A DNA stretch of 64,000 bases from Pseudonocardiaceae bacterium YIM PH 21723. GTDB taxonomy: Bacteria; Actinomycetota; Actinomycetes; Mycobacteriales; Pseudonocardiaceae. Under the pieces are notes generated by a model, which saw nothing but the letters and a program-made list of their open reading frames with translations, was not told where the DNA came from and did no database searches. The DNA is taken from NCBI GenBank assembly GCA_003600225.1, contig QZFT01000111.1:62001-126000 (forward strand). Reading direction: 5' to 3'. This document shows, piece by piece, positions 33,001-36,410 of the stretch. The first letter of the stretch is position 1. Each line of letters begins with the position of its first letter. A program made the position numbers and the translations under genes.

Positions 33001-35467
33001 CGCGCAGCTTGGTGCGCACGTTCCCGGACAGGTACTCCAGTCCCCACACCAGCCGGCCGGTGTCCGGATCGTCATACACCAGCTCGCCCAGCTCCTGGCG
33101 GGCCTTCTGCAGATCCGAGAGCCCCAGCAGCCTGGCGATGACCTCCAGCCGGACCTCGGCATGGGTGTCCAGGCAGATCATCAACGCGTCGGTGGCGTTG
33201 TCCGCGCCCAGCTTGGGTGTGGTCGGCGCCGTGATGCGCTGGCTGAACAGGTCGCTCTTGGTGGCCTCCTGGGTGACGCTGTCGAACTTCTCCAGCGCCT
33301 TGACCAACGGCCAGAACGGGTCACCCGCGAAGCCACCCATCGAGGGCAGGACCTTGCGGCTGCTGCTGACCCCGGCATACACCGGATCGAAATCAGGCGC
33401 CGGTTTGCTGGGCGCCTCGGCCAGCACCTCCCCGGCAGCTTCCTTGAGCCCTCGGAGCCGGGCCGGAGTCATCGGCCAGGTCCGCGGCGCGTTCTTCGCG
33501 CCGAGTTTCAGCAGCGATTCCAGGTGCCTTTCCAGCAGATCCCGATCGCAGCCAACCTTGATCAGGTGCCGCAGGTAGCGCACGGTGGTGGACTGGGTGA
33601 CCGGCAGCGGCTCGATCTCCTGTTTGGCGCACCACGCCGAGTAGACGTAGAAGCCCTGCTTCCCGCTCAGGCCCTCGCTGAACCGGTTGATCGGCTGATA
33701 GGTGGCCAGATAGGAGTCGTAGCGGGCGTTCAGATCGGTGCGCAGCGCGTCGATCATCTTCTCGTCCGGGGCGCGCTGACCCTCGGCGTGCAGCAGGCCC
33801 AGCGCGGTGTCGCGCAGCCCGATCAGCGCGCGCAGCTCGTCGGCCTCCTTCGCCGGCGGCGTGTAGGGCTGGTCGATGCCGTTGATCAGCCGGGTGAAGG
33901 TGCCGTCCGGCAGCGCGGTGAACGTGCCGGTGAACCGCTCCCGGCTGCGGTCACGCATCGAGATGTCCGGGGCCGCGCCGGTGCCCTCGGTGCGCGGCAA
34001 CCAGCCCAGACCTGCGGCCGTGGCCTCGGCGGCCAGCGCGGTCAAGGCCTGGGACAGGGCGGGCGCGGCCTGTTTCTCGCCGTGGACCTCCAGCTCGATC
34101 CGGCCCTCGGCGCCGTGACCGAGGCGCAGCTCGCCGAGCACCCGCTCGGGGTGGTCCACGAAGTATTGGTTGACCTGGACTTCGTGCCCGTCGAGTTCGA
34201 CCTCACGGACCTGTTCCCACCCTGTTTCCTCCGGTGCGGACTGGGCGGGGTCGCGGCGGCGAAACACCAGCAGGTCGGTGACCACATCGGTCCCGGCAGC
34301 CTTGCTGTGCGCGCCGGTCGGCAGCCGGACCGCGCCCACCAGGTCGGCCAGCTCGGCCATTTCCCTTCTGGCCCAGGGGTTCTGCTTGTCCAGCGTGTAG
34401 CGGCTGGTCAGCAGCACGACCAGGCCACCGGGGCGGGTCAGGTGCAGGGATTTGAGGATGAAGTAGTCGTGGATCGGGTGCCCCGGCTGGTTGTGCCGCA
34501 GATCGGTGACCGAGTAGTCCCCGAACGGCACGTTGCCGATCACCGCGTCGAAGGTGCCCTCCGCGGTACGCAGGTCCGCGTAGCTTCCTGCCGCGATGGT
34601 GGCCTGCGGGTACAAGCGGGAGGCGATCGCGGCGCTGATCGGCTCCAGCTCGACACCGGTCATCTGTGCCGCAGGGGGAGCCAAGCCGACGAAGTTGCCG
34701 ACACCGCAGCCCGGTTCCAGTACCTGCCCGCCGGTGAACCCGAGCTCGTGCAGCCCGCCCCAGATCGCCTGTACCAGCGCGGCGTCGGTGTAATGCGCGT
34801 TGAGGGTGTTGCGGCTGGCCGCCCGGTACTGCTTGTCGGTCAGCAGTTCCCGCAGCTCGGCGCGTACCGATTCGAACTCGGCGCGGCCGGTGTTGAAGAT
34901 CTCCGAGATCGCGCCGTAGCCGGAATAGCGGGCAAGCACGCCCTGCTCGTCGGGTGTCGCGGGGCGGTCCTCGGCCTCCAGCTGGCGAAGCAGCCGGATC
35001 GCGCCCAGGACCGCCTGAATCCGCGACTTCTGCCCTGACGGCGCCAGATCCTGTTGCCCCGCAGGGCGAAACGGCGCTAGCTCGCCAGTTCCTCCGCCGC
35101 GTCCGCCAGTTCGGCCAACAAGGTCTCCAGGACGTCCGGCGTGTCCTCCGGGTCGATCAGGATCAGCCGCCTGATCACTTCGCTCTCCGCCTGCCTGCGC
35201 GCCGTGGTGTTGCGGGCCCGCGCTTGGTCGAAGGTCTCCCCCACCGGCGCCTGGCCCGCCAGCGTGTCCGCGCGCAGCCGGATCGTCTGCTCGGTCAGCT
35301 CGCCGATCTCCCTGAAGTGGCTCGGCGGATCGGTCACCGCCGCCAGCGCCACCGGGAAGTACGTCTCCCAGTGGCGCTGGGCGTCCGTCTCGTACGGGTT
35401 CATGTTGTTCACGGTGGCCTCCCGGCGACTCCAGACCGGCGGCATCGGGCGGTTGGGGCGCGGTCAT
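9056..35467 (-). CDS. Giant polyvalent protein: methyltransferase, SF2 helicase, Toprim primase and UvrD-type helicase
   Basis: One frame of 8,803 codons from ATG 35467; numbering starts there. N6-adenine-type methyltransferase about 180-420 (LEPGCGVGNF at 250, NVPFGDY at 312). SF2/SNF2-like helicase about 1000-1650 (GAGKT at 1029, DEAH at 1198, a late QNMGRVIRQ motif). Coiled coil about 1766-1846. A long run of duplicated unknown modules follows. DnaG-type primase core about 5740-6020 (DRFRNRIMF, EGPMDA at 5912, DND at 5966) without a zinc finger. UvrD-type SF1 helicase about 6300-6790 (AGTGKT at 6322, DEVQD at 6509). A Pro/Glu hexapeptide array lies at about 8224-8427. This matches the polyvalent proteins carried into recipients by phages and conjugative elements to protect and start replication of incoming DNA. 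The first ~130 codons look non-coding because another gene overlaps them in a different frame, so the true start is unresolved. A sequencing-caused fusion of several genes is possible but no internal restart signal is evident. Confidence 0.85.
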   Translation of the reverse strand: MTAPQPPDAAGLESPGGHREQHEPVRDGRPAPLGDVLPGGAGGGDRSAEPLQGDRRADRADDPAARGHAGGPGAGGGDLRPSAGPQHHGAQAGGERSDQAADPDRPGGHAGRPGDLVGRTGGRGGGTGELAPFRPAGQQDLAPSGQKSRIQAVLGAIRLLRQLEAEDRPATPDEQGVLARYSGYGAISEIFNTGRAEFESVRAELRELLTDKQYRAASRNTLNAHYTDAALVQAIWGGLHELGFTGGQVLEPGCGVGNFVGLAPPAAQMTGVELEPISAAIASRLYPQATIAAGSYADLRTAEGTFDAVIGNVPFGDYSVTDLRHNQPGHPIHDYFILKSLHLTRPGGLVVLLTSRYTLDKQNPWARREMAELADLVGAVRLPTGAHSKAAGTDVVTDLLVFRRRDPAQSAPEETGWEQVREVELDGHEVQVNQYFVDHPERVLGELRLGHGAEGRIELEVHGEKQAAPALSQALTALAAEATAAGLGWLPRTEGTGAAPDISMRDRSRERFTGTFTALPDGTFTRLINGIDQPYTPPAKEADELRALIGLRDTALGLLHAEGQRAPDEKMIDALRTDLNARYDSYLATYQPINRFSEGLSGKQGFYVYSAWCAKQEIEPLPVTQSTTVRYLRHLIKVGCDRDLLERHLESLLKLGAKNAPRTWPMTPARLRGLKEAAGEVLAEAPSKPAPDFDPVYAGVSSSRKVLPSMGGFAGDPFWPLVKALEKFDSVTQEATKSDLFSQRITAPTTPKLGADNATDALMICLDTHAEVRLEVIARLLGLSDLQKARQELGELVYDDPDTGRLVWGLEYLSGNVRTKLREAQAAAENDPRFQPNVDALTQIIPKDLGPAEIEVQLGSWLPAEFVQEFACDLLGQEGITVRHPVPQVWSVLGGDRGSHSATHTWGTTRMAGHDLIEVLCTGREIKIYSETPDGDRYLDTTETQAAQDKAKDIANEFSLWAWRDTERAGRLVRLYNEKFNAEIPRSYDGVKLSLPGLNHDAYTLRPHQIAAVAAMIYSPAVGLFHEVGAGKTLEMIVGCMERRRLGLAHKPMVVVPNHMLEQFQREWLDAYPQAKLLAASSEDLPTAKRREFIGKVATGNWDAVIMTMSAFELIPVDPERQQKYHSAQVNDLYEALDAYNEYANETSEEPFVRKRTVKRMEAIITRAEEKLEKRLEKMTKDPGITFEELNVDYLVFDEAHKYKNARLFSSLPDMLNPGSDRAMDMDMKLEYLLERYGEQRVALATATPFTNSIGEIYGMLRRLGQPLDDFDTWARTFAQLNTFFEMTPSGGLKAKTRLRTLINVPELYSQIRLRADIKTAEDLKKYYEVPALRGGKAEIIDVSGSEALAEEGLSLADRYRALKGPPVKGGDNHLSLITDGIKAALDVRLRNRETTEPQKVDVLAEDIMVEWRAGKDNVYLDEKDNEHPRRGGLILVFCDLSTPSDDWNFYGELRRLLISQGMPAQMVRFIHEAKNNQKRAELFAACRNGEVAVLIGSSEMMGTGTNVQTRCLGGYSVTPPWRADIPHQNMGRVIRQFNQNPEVFWKDFVTAPSMDAKKWEVTRQKNAAFRPLMTGKIPSRILTVPDEESVNYDELMAAATGDGRYKRKAELENRRDELRRRYKAWSGQESQLQLNIRDSAFIIDARNKAADAADSLIARRQDITGDKFSMTIDGTRHTKRLAAADHIRAFIATRVEAMDKHERRTHPLGSIAGMAVSVILSPSAKKYTAMLQLDDFPKGHELIELDHKDLPSGVGLVLRLENKLAKLEEIRDTSRKKATAAAAEQKLAEQAMGSPFEHGQELEELQRELDALTTELTEAEKRMEEQRKAEQEELAKELKQQAQAEQSRPAANQQDVRAQLRSGATDAVRAMDAPDAEDFGDWYAVAYAREPVRPDVAEAYTFVWQGGRRFLRTDPDAPRFFAGSDGIRPTEHGWTRAGARHMAGGTEETWRRDNFTLTIGWSEDEPRELYRNVIFGISGTATKNVTVELSSPAEFSTVLTEAGRFGYNYFDHNGWQNRASPTRAAAEVMANRIGARVIELDDNGVWIYSDTGLPSSRALALVERTRDQLAPLAVEASSLGADPATKALARSAAAISERVAVADSYLRVAQAVALAGGDEVLRRSGSDDELPDSRLGRLSGELARTALDGSIDPDGHLIFRGVRIGFVASRGQLGAVLSALDDPDVVLPRFTDEEVPQLQGGRHVVTVPLTAAEVADAGGDSAIGDKIRSAISEAHAWAEAHTKDIETLLAKHARAERLRLERELAKAPSKSGKATSSRRKRSTSKNAEDRGAPAKSVPASSDKESGADPAPDASSGEPPGQTALIPVTPGGRTPFTTTSPPSTAEPPASETGTKVPHPGPGPQAQPPPNVSTAGDERRSAAGALGPVPSTGPTGTPVQPVSTASSDAEHDRLAAAFTRATDLADALRQLAEDDPANEQLSQRGFAILEQAAIPLRILWAFNEAPDHVAIRSGPPATRVGEDQLDGVLAEVARQALLDPREAEYVLWRGLRIEFVRNGTRLTTAISREGDEGYSSPVHSDGAHFLSIPLGSKWPTTPSEHRRIRRAIEQRLVGAFEHVRNAHKQVGELLAEYQAHPAPDATSIGTPEPERSVEQETSAGPINAAQTSTTSGDAPGESQSPEQSASTAITAQAQFTIRQQVPQPAATDGLDGESAAGSSAWSIRGEQIGEGGRPLQLVARPMANGPATMPPEGTLAGTLRDARFAKDPVLEHFRNLGTISVATMDDFAPAAQLVSPSGALLAWRSHSTHGPAEDHGPRWFIVHVASGAQLGVLLAEDPDHPWGPSDDAARTYADHRSPAAGVQLPDEAIPGYLHALEYLLDATGRQIDWALPLDEVRRDLRSWYDRKSDVTHPVDWDAARVRGGPALAAAAVLHLAVELPQVALSPEFVDAARLVGPGVGDKLGERRVAPLWRALQDADRNLSFTGVRCRSDTFWDSKLREADRSTLMLVRLAGVMAFSGQPMQAFTMLVDRARDSAVQGNERFYDGPRPVAALQNAAAGIAELVSPEPTELERLLRAQVGDVLAWTGALSPGGAGFCAFRITEPAHPVQGRGDVVEVAAEYLRDPEVQIRLRIDPDEQREISVLYPGNQQEQGARDSLPISAIEHWAMFSVDEPEPANARQVGERSIRIVAAYLARQRSANEQQPDEAQTPVAGSGEPSRDPTVNTDIPASTVAPAGARVLTLHYSFERGAMLLGTEREDGIRDLLKPDRAGWKWFRGETPTGERGAWVLPKTLRVKRSEQSMREFWDRLYRRLRSAGIRLSDAGFIIKLDIRGVPEPTMRRFRNWHEELLLASAQEIEPPSTASLEATSTTPQLTAGTPQIESVDTQGSSAPARQTEPGDPQPDLLASTDRLQVEPQPQIATSPGPSAPGNSARGAQLSEGGRLLQLVARPMADAPVARAPWTLKDSVLEHLHGIEGMPEATLVALAESPEVLSSPSGALWAFRAEVIEREGQRRSRWFVVHVASGMQVGALLAEEPSSPDSPYHVSGIGSPFEVSTSTRFRLPDAAMPGYLEALECLLDATGRQIDWTRPLDEVRESLYHWHDLDPDGTTPQNRDAARVRGGRLGVAIAAVLHVAASVPETALSPEFEYATWIVAPSALGQFGGRWVEPVVKTLGSANEFLPGADTGFGGNLERDQQFRDTDRATVQVMRQAWVMAIEGRHQQAIRALNERAEQVMAGEPVYDASTGQEIRHPGHLLRPLADQIGELLSPIPTEVDRLLKARVGDVLVWKGPVGQDTAEVSTFAITRAAYPHRFGIDLDATYLGEPAIRITLRVDQAKDGSQPDRIAILYDTEPAGPAGSRSSLPVSAIDAWVLLSGDEPIPATGAELGALSRRATDAFHAQLEEPDPGIPVSGTTELAPEVTALLRRNGWTAPSVIIEHGDFPDPTPHSYSADWDRGRDRLHITWTRQGEIDELRLKGRKIALTLAAFEEAIALPVPEVPSAVSPGPVAQTPVVEPVVSEDLIRELRVLHDQMRVDLAAAGYTHRRADTAGEHGVDHVARTVTTDSTQPYPEEMTALGDLVDEVSEHRDRLEQGTRRLYAETRASLPDQVAEQAGTLLSRAAQLNALARRTATGSAHSMEKSFTIPGPVHGLLSPDRVPRILQGFARAKLAGVHPSKVLTGPHDFIPADHLAWRGAKVWFEATDSGLQIRLACAAEGGFDTIEVPAEWPGLADGGQRMLDAITSAVDTAARRADETFTDLATVLADHQAGAPEEVSQPTATPVIAETRREDPAPADPEIVNDRQSIWTALGSGATHPQVRELRDELRLRLAEAGYTHRRTDAVREHGIDHARRTVTTDALLPYQQEMTELAGLVAAVDEHRGRLEQEARRLYAKNHPALSERLGHRATRLLDQAESLGVLARRSARGAADQAEKEFTIPGDDGAETRMVPPEQRAETLLRFARAEAQGLRPSDAPPEAAPGGHLSWRGVTLWFEAYQQLRVEGTPTVLKIGLSCEGGHDIIDAAPQWLDHDDGGQLLLDAITQALDSAARRSDESFTMAANVLTSVDRADALENAPRPRYTATNALLLPTLRELRAMAQPLHLQARVSRVGETAFVEVHEPSAPNPAVLCWPVGSGEAFDGAGRPMPVEGAAQYLQTYRAAVSPDWFTAVEGLRDWPRRLAQLTPHLLPGSHQLPEVHRYVQEALNLGGGALPEAENLISQAEQAAGALELTPAREARVIREIQDFAAGYDSTGDIGRYLTEPAHLNGSDKEWQWINSYVARHPQLRKGHPDHAGIEKRVLTELAEQEETGKQLSKDARRALDAGQFEQALDLLDHAELTHPGGLPRWERARRVVTDAMPTLVISPEPEPEPEPEPAKAEQGALFEDMETSAPVPSEPETSALPTDRKTLSGRLLGTWAHDAWREFRLAARDSTQAPGDIPHRRIDGEFTVSSAYRRLIVDGSWPPPGAPGQQRGPLTEADLAFAVLRIASFSPNALSQLLEHAGSPGPWTGPGFLQGHEVNPRVLGEPDPGQVDRVIAWGTHIEVEVGHLRAGAVLWEELAQWLRPGLAPEQAEFFAEAIAVRQRSLHHGGRHLSQAERASSEALAGVITVVAAQVVTTALRAHLGHSESSRQPGTELLYWAKKATATLDKSIPRESEIPGPHQQVPLAPQEEALHAEPTADTAVTSSESSAGKDRAQPAVTEERETPAELPPGQEATSTVAPGLPTRSAQPALPAADPATGTRQEGTDESPLPEVRPLSTDADQHGLLWAAAAARRTRAKAVAKELDAWTAQLQAIDLALEVAATSKPEAGHIINAGTSTWELRDWYGTTIISGGLFSHGDRPAAPQVAKEQIADLSARLGLLRDRNGIRIPFGSGNIDRWLSGWRDAQGLPFREAATPIVEQWASEHGFRFHRGSWTSRVQLPPGGQLDTAGFRLARPAAELAPGDVVRIDGQEREVASTRFWPAHSYANSGRRQVVRTDKLFRILFTDGLAHNIGSPDVPVDVRFTADADDPHAGHDPGMGRLLTEPVSTSQFGKDQVQVVRTQKHPDVEGIPVSTGMTLVYTPVADSDYDGRPRVGVVTDYVVRRYEFEGWVSRTLVRFADGTFDVLNLGHTASIELAPSAQRYTEVLSDWTSPERTAAVPPQNLPAPVPAPATEQRVTLAELEPLLAGGGWERYGEITETGGTRDADAAARPLTPQLFTITWVQGSAYTQALSLTVSSAGVITVAERNNPATRLVSPTAEAVLELAGIAPLPATDAGALVAAPEEQGPATAVQSPTELTLGETGVALAVHARINADAAAWFSAEFEKSPSAQQYLEDRLGSPEDIARARRVLTIGFAPLSWHGLVDHLKAKGFSDQELVDADVAKVSSRGRLIDRFRNRIMFAFHNSEGQIVGFTGRTIGAVDEYNPRNLNSSGSSLFDKGSLLLGLYEQREIAEHAVPVFVEGPMDAAAILAGQDAEGWAGTLMPLALCGVALTDRHLAAVDALIPVDRQRLFALDNDKGGQDALNRVKEIVARYEDLAITTLPDGHDPASYAEDVSSAEHFAAYLDERYTLPAMDVLVDAALRLWRDDQLEFAEGRVGAAKDAARVLALVDSSYEVSGIALRVAERLSIEPEQMALYIGEARAERAKALPAQPPTLSLAGQRTVESGGAGEHVDPDPTSESDEPGAQQQPAGFPPAPREHVTDTDPGGVSESEVPQPQEAPGANLEPPPVEGSPPIAAASSPAAEVPARETEPAPPQRLPGTWTRRIEIDLSGAAAVITGTAGNDPKQLRKVLKDNFRFDDAGGGRWIYRKRRGGPSQDVAVQRLRDVLVKLDTAAVKKAIPPPSYPPTKQQEAILDACLEGKNVAVRALAGTGKTSTMRLLAARMLDKEITYIAFNRSIADEAQAAFAFAPKVVADTMHAFARQALRTTYPTKLGNIAGKDGFPEKIAGIFNMDPEADLFYGPQGAHFIPVTNVLRMAVAAVKKFRESADPELGVQHVKNSADPDDAGLSRLVLRYAHRIWADKVNPAGQMPFTHDDYLKIWALTNPTIPGDVIIFDEVQDVNAMQAHLVQAQGKQTIVVGDSYQSIYGFRGARDFLRNWPAEVTLPLTKSWRFGPAVAETGNRFLGLLRAPIRLEGNDALDTQLGEVKNPDAVLCWTNAAAVAAVLNGLDNGLRVALVGGGQAMREVAWAAKRLMAGRGTTHEDLSMFTTWQQARDYVYKHPDAQSLGTLVRLVDKFEPDGLIRMADELADENDMDPETGPQLTVSTAHKAKGKEWNNVRVADDFPEPPKDPDTGLPDPLASEFREQVRLAYVTVTRAQKRLDLGSLGWILSPAVASAVSPGAQRQAQQVPEQNRDLEPGAAQEIRTEPELVQPIQELDPAPRVSQSTTSPEQARTTDTDELDELEIVPDVDRAAVDAATSQWTLVEQQNGEDAVVEHWQRGDWSVALTWAYGGGLATPLYLQTSRLVFDQDSEPVAGVTPWEQMEVPISSLAELTTVLSEAGDHGWVEPDHTPGRWRLTASPTADMAALEAQEHRDRHQVQRRPADGVWTFTSGEPVALAPEAPQVPRFVDRRALDRFISGRHHRVPGISALIVAALSNRKHQGVTPQEALRRLAALDPEVYRRAVVAAMGRSGGSVDRDRARQALQRMFDGDPALIIPQIDPLPAAAAEPETLDFGLSSDQPQPSAVEHPSVAGAAVPTAVPQQPAGGQAVIEQRDDQPDQFPVPLQAADLASRESLLRWLSERSDDLPQQIDGAPSGPVHLALAVVTSALDNGDAFPPQTTALRVAGYGPDPLSTARRVGQFAALLDRLIPDQAAQRAFFGTYQGDHALAGHLRAIGQQIEQLAGDPMSLARARARALISSLRPDTVRWAYQAINAGNREAVDVLFGPAVQHVQLLDPAAVRVLRETFLANTSRENFDPEHHARTELDQGLGADTALTLRALAIEARERSRSKDGPGHMLAKTGFPEIADNLDAVAAIMAERGGFTLPDQERTPEQEPVPDEVAEQAADEADVDSEGPDRLVDADFAAVLSHMDGEAVYSLLRGRFDSLPVKWAESQSRVREADEPDPGAVESVRYNPKAINIDITAAEQPRSGRVTWARLRDWLGVGLAPSTQQILVESQRIRNQLPGDPVGLPDEVKPLADSARRELDGYRDQAIHMTIKTALAAHEGGTVSRRRRSPAIDDDDALIATDALADVTDQHRQILDRIAALGTAIPVPHNSTIRLSEVVPGDMLRHPDHGEVPFRVGEPPVRREEHAELIGELITQHAHDQGTRTWILPLAGGEDPQMQIVLRSGLLKDLIEQAQGDSGHISVPENFDAKDFGWNRVDQNFTGVGPVETWTREGTQLRLNWEAPQEELLLVNSLLVNGREFSITSFEHLQVVLQEAGRQGVARPDGDRWDVTATATMDQATWMTGIDKRLRLVKRDEQRGWVFAGSGEPVSSTPVPTPGPTPRPATPTTAAPEEQDALFEVPTPTRKPAGSKPAASVEPRSATTRPKSASTGSAPSSSSPPPRQNEPKNMTPADPRPANPAPPAQAGRRMAMASVQFAPAGSGDDRPATTQLAEMTMPQRVQLEEPARLAFVQAKRAINEPDLTPSAQAGIIFRLSGERPKEALAAAEQMYVLARLIVDAGQDDRIAGPEGSLVAHLLAIIAEIQVLCGVEPGSGTGAALQTTRTTSRTQAPPNRADPAPIPEVFLTGPRPDPEMTWDQMEEVALHYGYTALRTENTQNVTTDHELKAIAVPWETEERSRERLFAELARLTGLAPATPQPEITPQPEITPQPEATPQPEITPQPEATPQPEATPQPEATPQPEATPEPEATPEPEATPEPEATPEPEITPEPEATPQPEATPQPEATPEPEITPQPEATPEPEITPQPEATPEPEITPQPEATPQPEATPEPEITPQPEATPQPEITPEPEATPEPEITPQPEATPQPEITPEPEATPQPEITPQPEATPEPEITPEPEPTGVGQITARFGGLSTDDDEPDLFADESDEVVSAAEYQPHPRDDDRAAWWEDLADQESPEPEITQLATDPPTAATEAPAADRAQAESDTAVTGESPIHVPAGLPENEFAHEWTVLVAQAADLGFGVQASYTGESTVDFAESTISIAHDQPPHLRVLDLAMRLVEVAVHLIPVATVPAQAPRVEDIVHQQPDDIEQLLTDLRPVRPSEGEISPSEPEYTSGAPVRLGDDLAVADSQFTAQDVPLAAPVEADGTAGERPAVPTIEITQPELVRSAEPRISEPVFGIFGVQPDQPSTAARENTGGDHRSDERVEPEGQQEWEVPEYEEPTPQFTDWERSRSGHGGLPAVLARGSGFHSGSALDWLARRPFETERMGVRRGA
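10187..10798 (-). repeat. 34-unit, 18-bp tandem repeat encoding P-[QE]-P-E-[IA]-T
   Basis: Exactly 612 bases, 34 units of 18 bp, in phase with the giant gene. Each unit varies at only two codons, Gln/Glu and Ile/Ala, giving four unit types in an irregular order; the last unit ends PT. Everything else is constant, including synonymous positions, which indicates recent expansion and shuffling. The product is a stiff, acidic Pro-rich linker of about 204 residues near the C terminus. Confidence 0.95.
21870..23520 (-). repeat. Tandem duplication of an AGYTHRR module inside the giant gene
   Basis: Two copies of a ~250-residue module, about 23520-22780 and 22640-21870. Both begin with an Arg/Glu-rich helix leading into AGYTHRR, then EHG-DH--RTVTTD, a long helical part, FTIPG, a WRG--WFEA strand and a final helix ending in SAARR-DE. 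The module is unknown to me. Its WRG element also recurs singly near 28950-28995 and 27910-27955. Confidence 0.75.
23870..27430 (-). repeat. Duplication of an EGGR.LQLVARPM module inside the giant gene
   Basis: Two copies of a ~480-residue module, about 27430-25970 and 25290-23870, separated by ~670 bases of unrelated sequence. Shared landmarks in the same order are LQLVARPM, SPSGAL, RWF-VHVASG-Q, LLDATGRQIDW-PLDEVR, DAARVRGG, and a C-terminal part with VGDVL-W and SLP-SAI. The two are also similar at the DNA level, so the duplication is internal and not ancient. Confidence 0.75.
35077..35412 (-). CDS. Small conserved-type protein overlapping the giant gene's 5' end
   Basis: A 111-aa soluble, acidic protein with good coding character: HWETYFPVALAAV, a helical middle and a C-terminal run of Glu/Asp/Leu helices. 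GTG 35412 is preferred because GGGAGG lies five bases upstream; ATG 35403 and ATG 35445 are alternatives. From family memory, small proteins of this kind precede methylase-helicase giant genes in actinobacterial elements; the function is unknown to me. It lies entirely within the 8,803-codon frame but in a different phase. Its stop TAG (35079-35077) falls exactly where the conserved sequence of the giant protein begins, which suggests coupling or a frameshift between the two. Confidence 0.7.
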   Translation of the reverse strand: MNNMNPYETDAQRHWETYFPVALAAVTDPPSHFREIGELTEQTIRLRADTLAGQAPVGETFDQARARNTTARRQAESEVIRRLILIDPEDTPDVLETLLAELADAAEELAS

Positions 35468-35779
35468 GGCCGCGCCCGTACGGTCGATGTCCAGTTATTA
35501 CTGTGCCCACCCATCATGGTTTCCCCCGAGACCATGTCCGTGGCACCACGCCCGTGCGGGTGCCAAGACCGTCATCGGGTGGGCCTGATGACGGCGATAT
35601 TCACGATCTACGAAACACCAAGGCGGTACTCGTCAGCAGCGCCAGGCGCCCCCTGCACCTGGCCGCGATGCTAACTACCGCCTTCCGAGCCTAACACCGA
35701 ACGCCGTGCTGGCCAGGCGATATACGCAGTGCGACCGCCCGTTCACCCGGATCTTGCGCCGCGCTGGCCGCGCGCCCGT
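35413..35779 (-). promoter_or_regulatory. Intergenic leader before the giant-gene pair, with a 17-codon leader ORF
   Basis: A GGGGGA run (35527-35522) lies four bases before ATG 35517, which opens a 17-codon frame ending TGA at 35466-35464. That stop overlaps ATG 35467 of the giant frame as ATGA. A TAATAA stretch near 35495-35502 (minus strand) is an AT-rich spot but too close to serve as a -10 for this leader. Further upstream (35530-35779) I see no gene. The leader ORF may be real or a chance match; its ribosome site is identical in spacing to that of the gene at 1911. Confidence 0.4.
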
Positions 35780-36364
35780 TCACTGCGGTATGGCCGGCTG
35801 AGCGAGTGGTGGCAGCTCGTCTTGGCCCGGGGTGTCGGCGATCTGCTTGTGCCGTTTCGGGGTGCAGAACTGGAACGGGCCATAAGGGTCGGTCAGCTCC
35901 CGCAGATGCGGATCCCGGTGATCCCGGATGAACACGCTGAGCCAGGTGTCGTCCTCTTCGACACGCAGTCGCTGGTAGGTCCGGTAGATCGCTTCCAACC
36001 GTTCAGCGGCATCCGGGTGCTCCCACCATCGCCTGCACCAGCGCGGCCCGCGACGCCTCCCCGCCGCCGCGCTCGCGCAGGCCATCGGCGCGATGAGCAG
36101 CCCGACCCAGGCGTGCAGCACTTCCAACGTCGGTGCCTGCGGCGAGACCTGTTCGGGCCTTATAACCAAAGCCTCATGGAGAGCAGTGGCAGCGTCGTAC
36201 GGGACCGGTGGCGGGACGACTGTCCCAGTCAGGTCGGCCAGGGCCTGCTCGACGTCGTCGAGCGAGGTGGAGTTGTGCTCGACCCGCTTCGCGAGGCGTT
36301 TTACCGCGATCCGCAGCTCAAGCACATCTGCTTCCAGCGTGTTCAGCAGATTTGGTGTAGCCAT
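35780..36364 (-). CDS. DUF4913-type protein, second copy
   Basis: A 194-aa protein. An N-terminal helical region (about 1-45) forms a likely coiled coil. A Pro-rich linker follows, then a DUF4913-like domain at about 75-175: RWCRRWWEHPDAAERLEAIY, then WLSVFIRDH-DPHL, then L-DPYGPF--C. DUF4913 proteins are common next to transfer genes on actinobacterial plasmids; the conserved Trp, His and Cys residues suggest a compact fold, but the function is unknown. It is a paralogue of the gene immediately upstream, 46 bases apart, and probably part of the same transcript as the coupling protein. Confidence 0.8.
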   Translation of the reverse strand: MATPNLLNTLEADVLELRIAVKRLAKRVEHNSTSLDDVEQALADLTGTVVPPPVPYDAATALHEALVIRPEQVSPQAPTLEVLHAWVGLLIAPMACASAAAGRRRGPRWCRRWWEHPDAAERLEAIYRTYQRLRVEEDDTWLSVFIRDHRDPHLRELTDPYGPFQFCTPKRHKQIADTPGQDELPPLAQPAIPQ

Positions 36365-36410
36365 CGATAATCCTTTCGAACTGTGGCGTGTTTGTCGGGG
36401 TGCAGGCGTT

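Noticed and set aside
32090-35038. 982-codon frame antisense to the methyltransferase/helicase part of the giant gene
   Set aside because: It mirrors the codon structure of the real gene and has no domain or ribosome site; long antisense frames are expected at this GC content.
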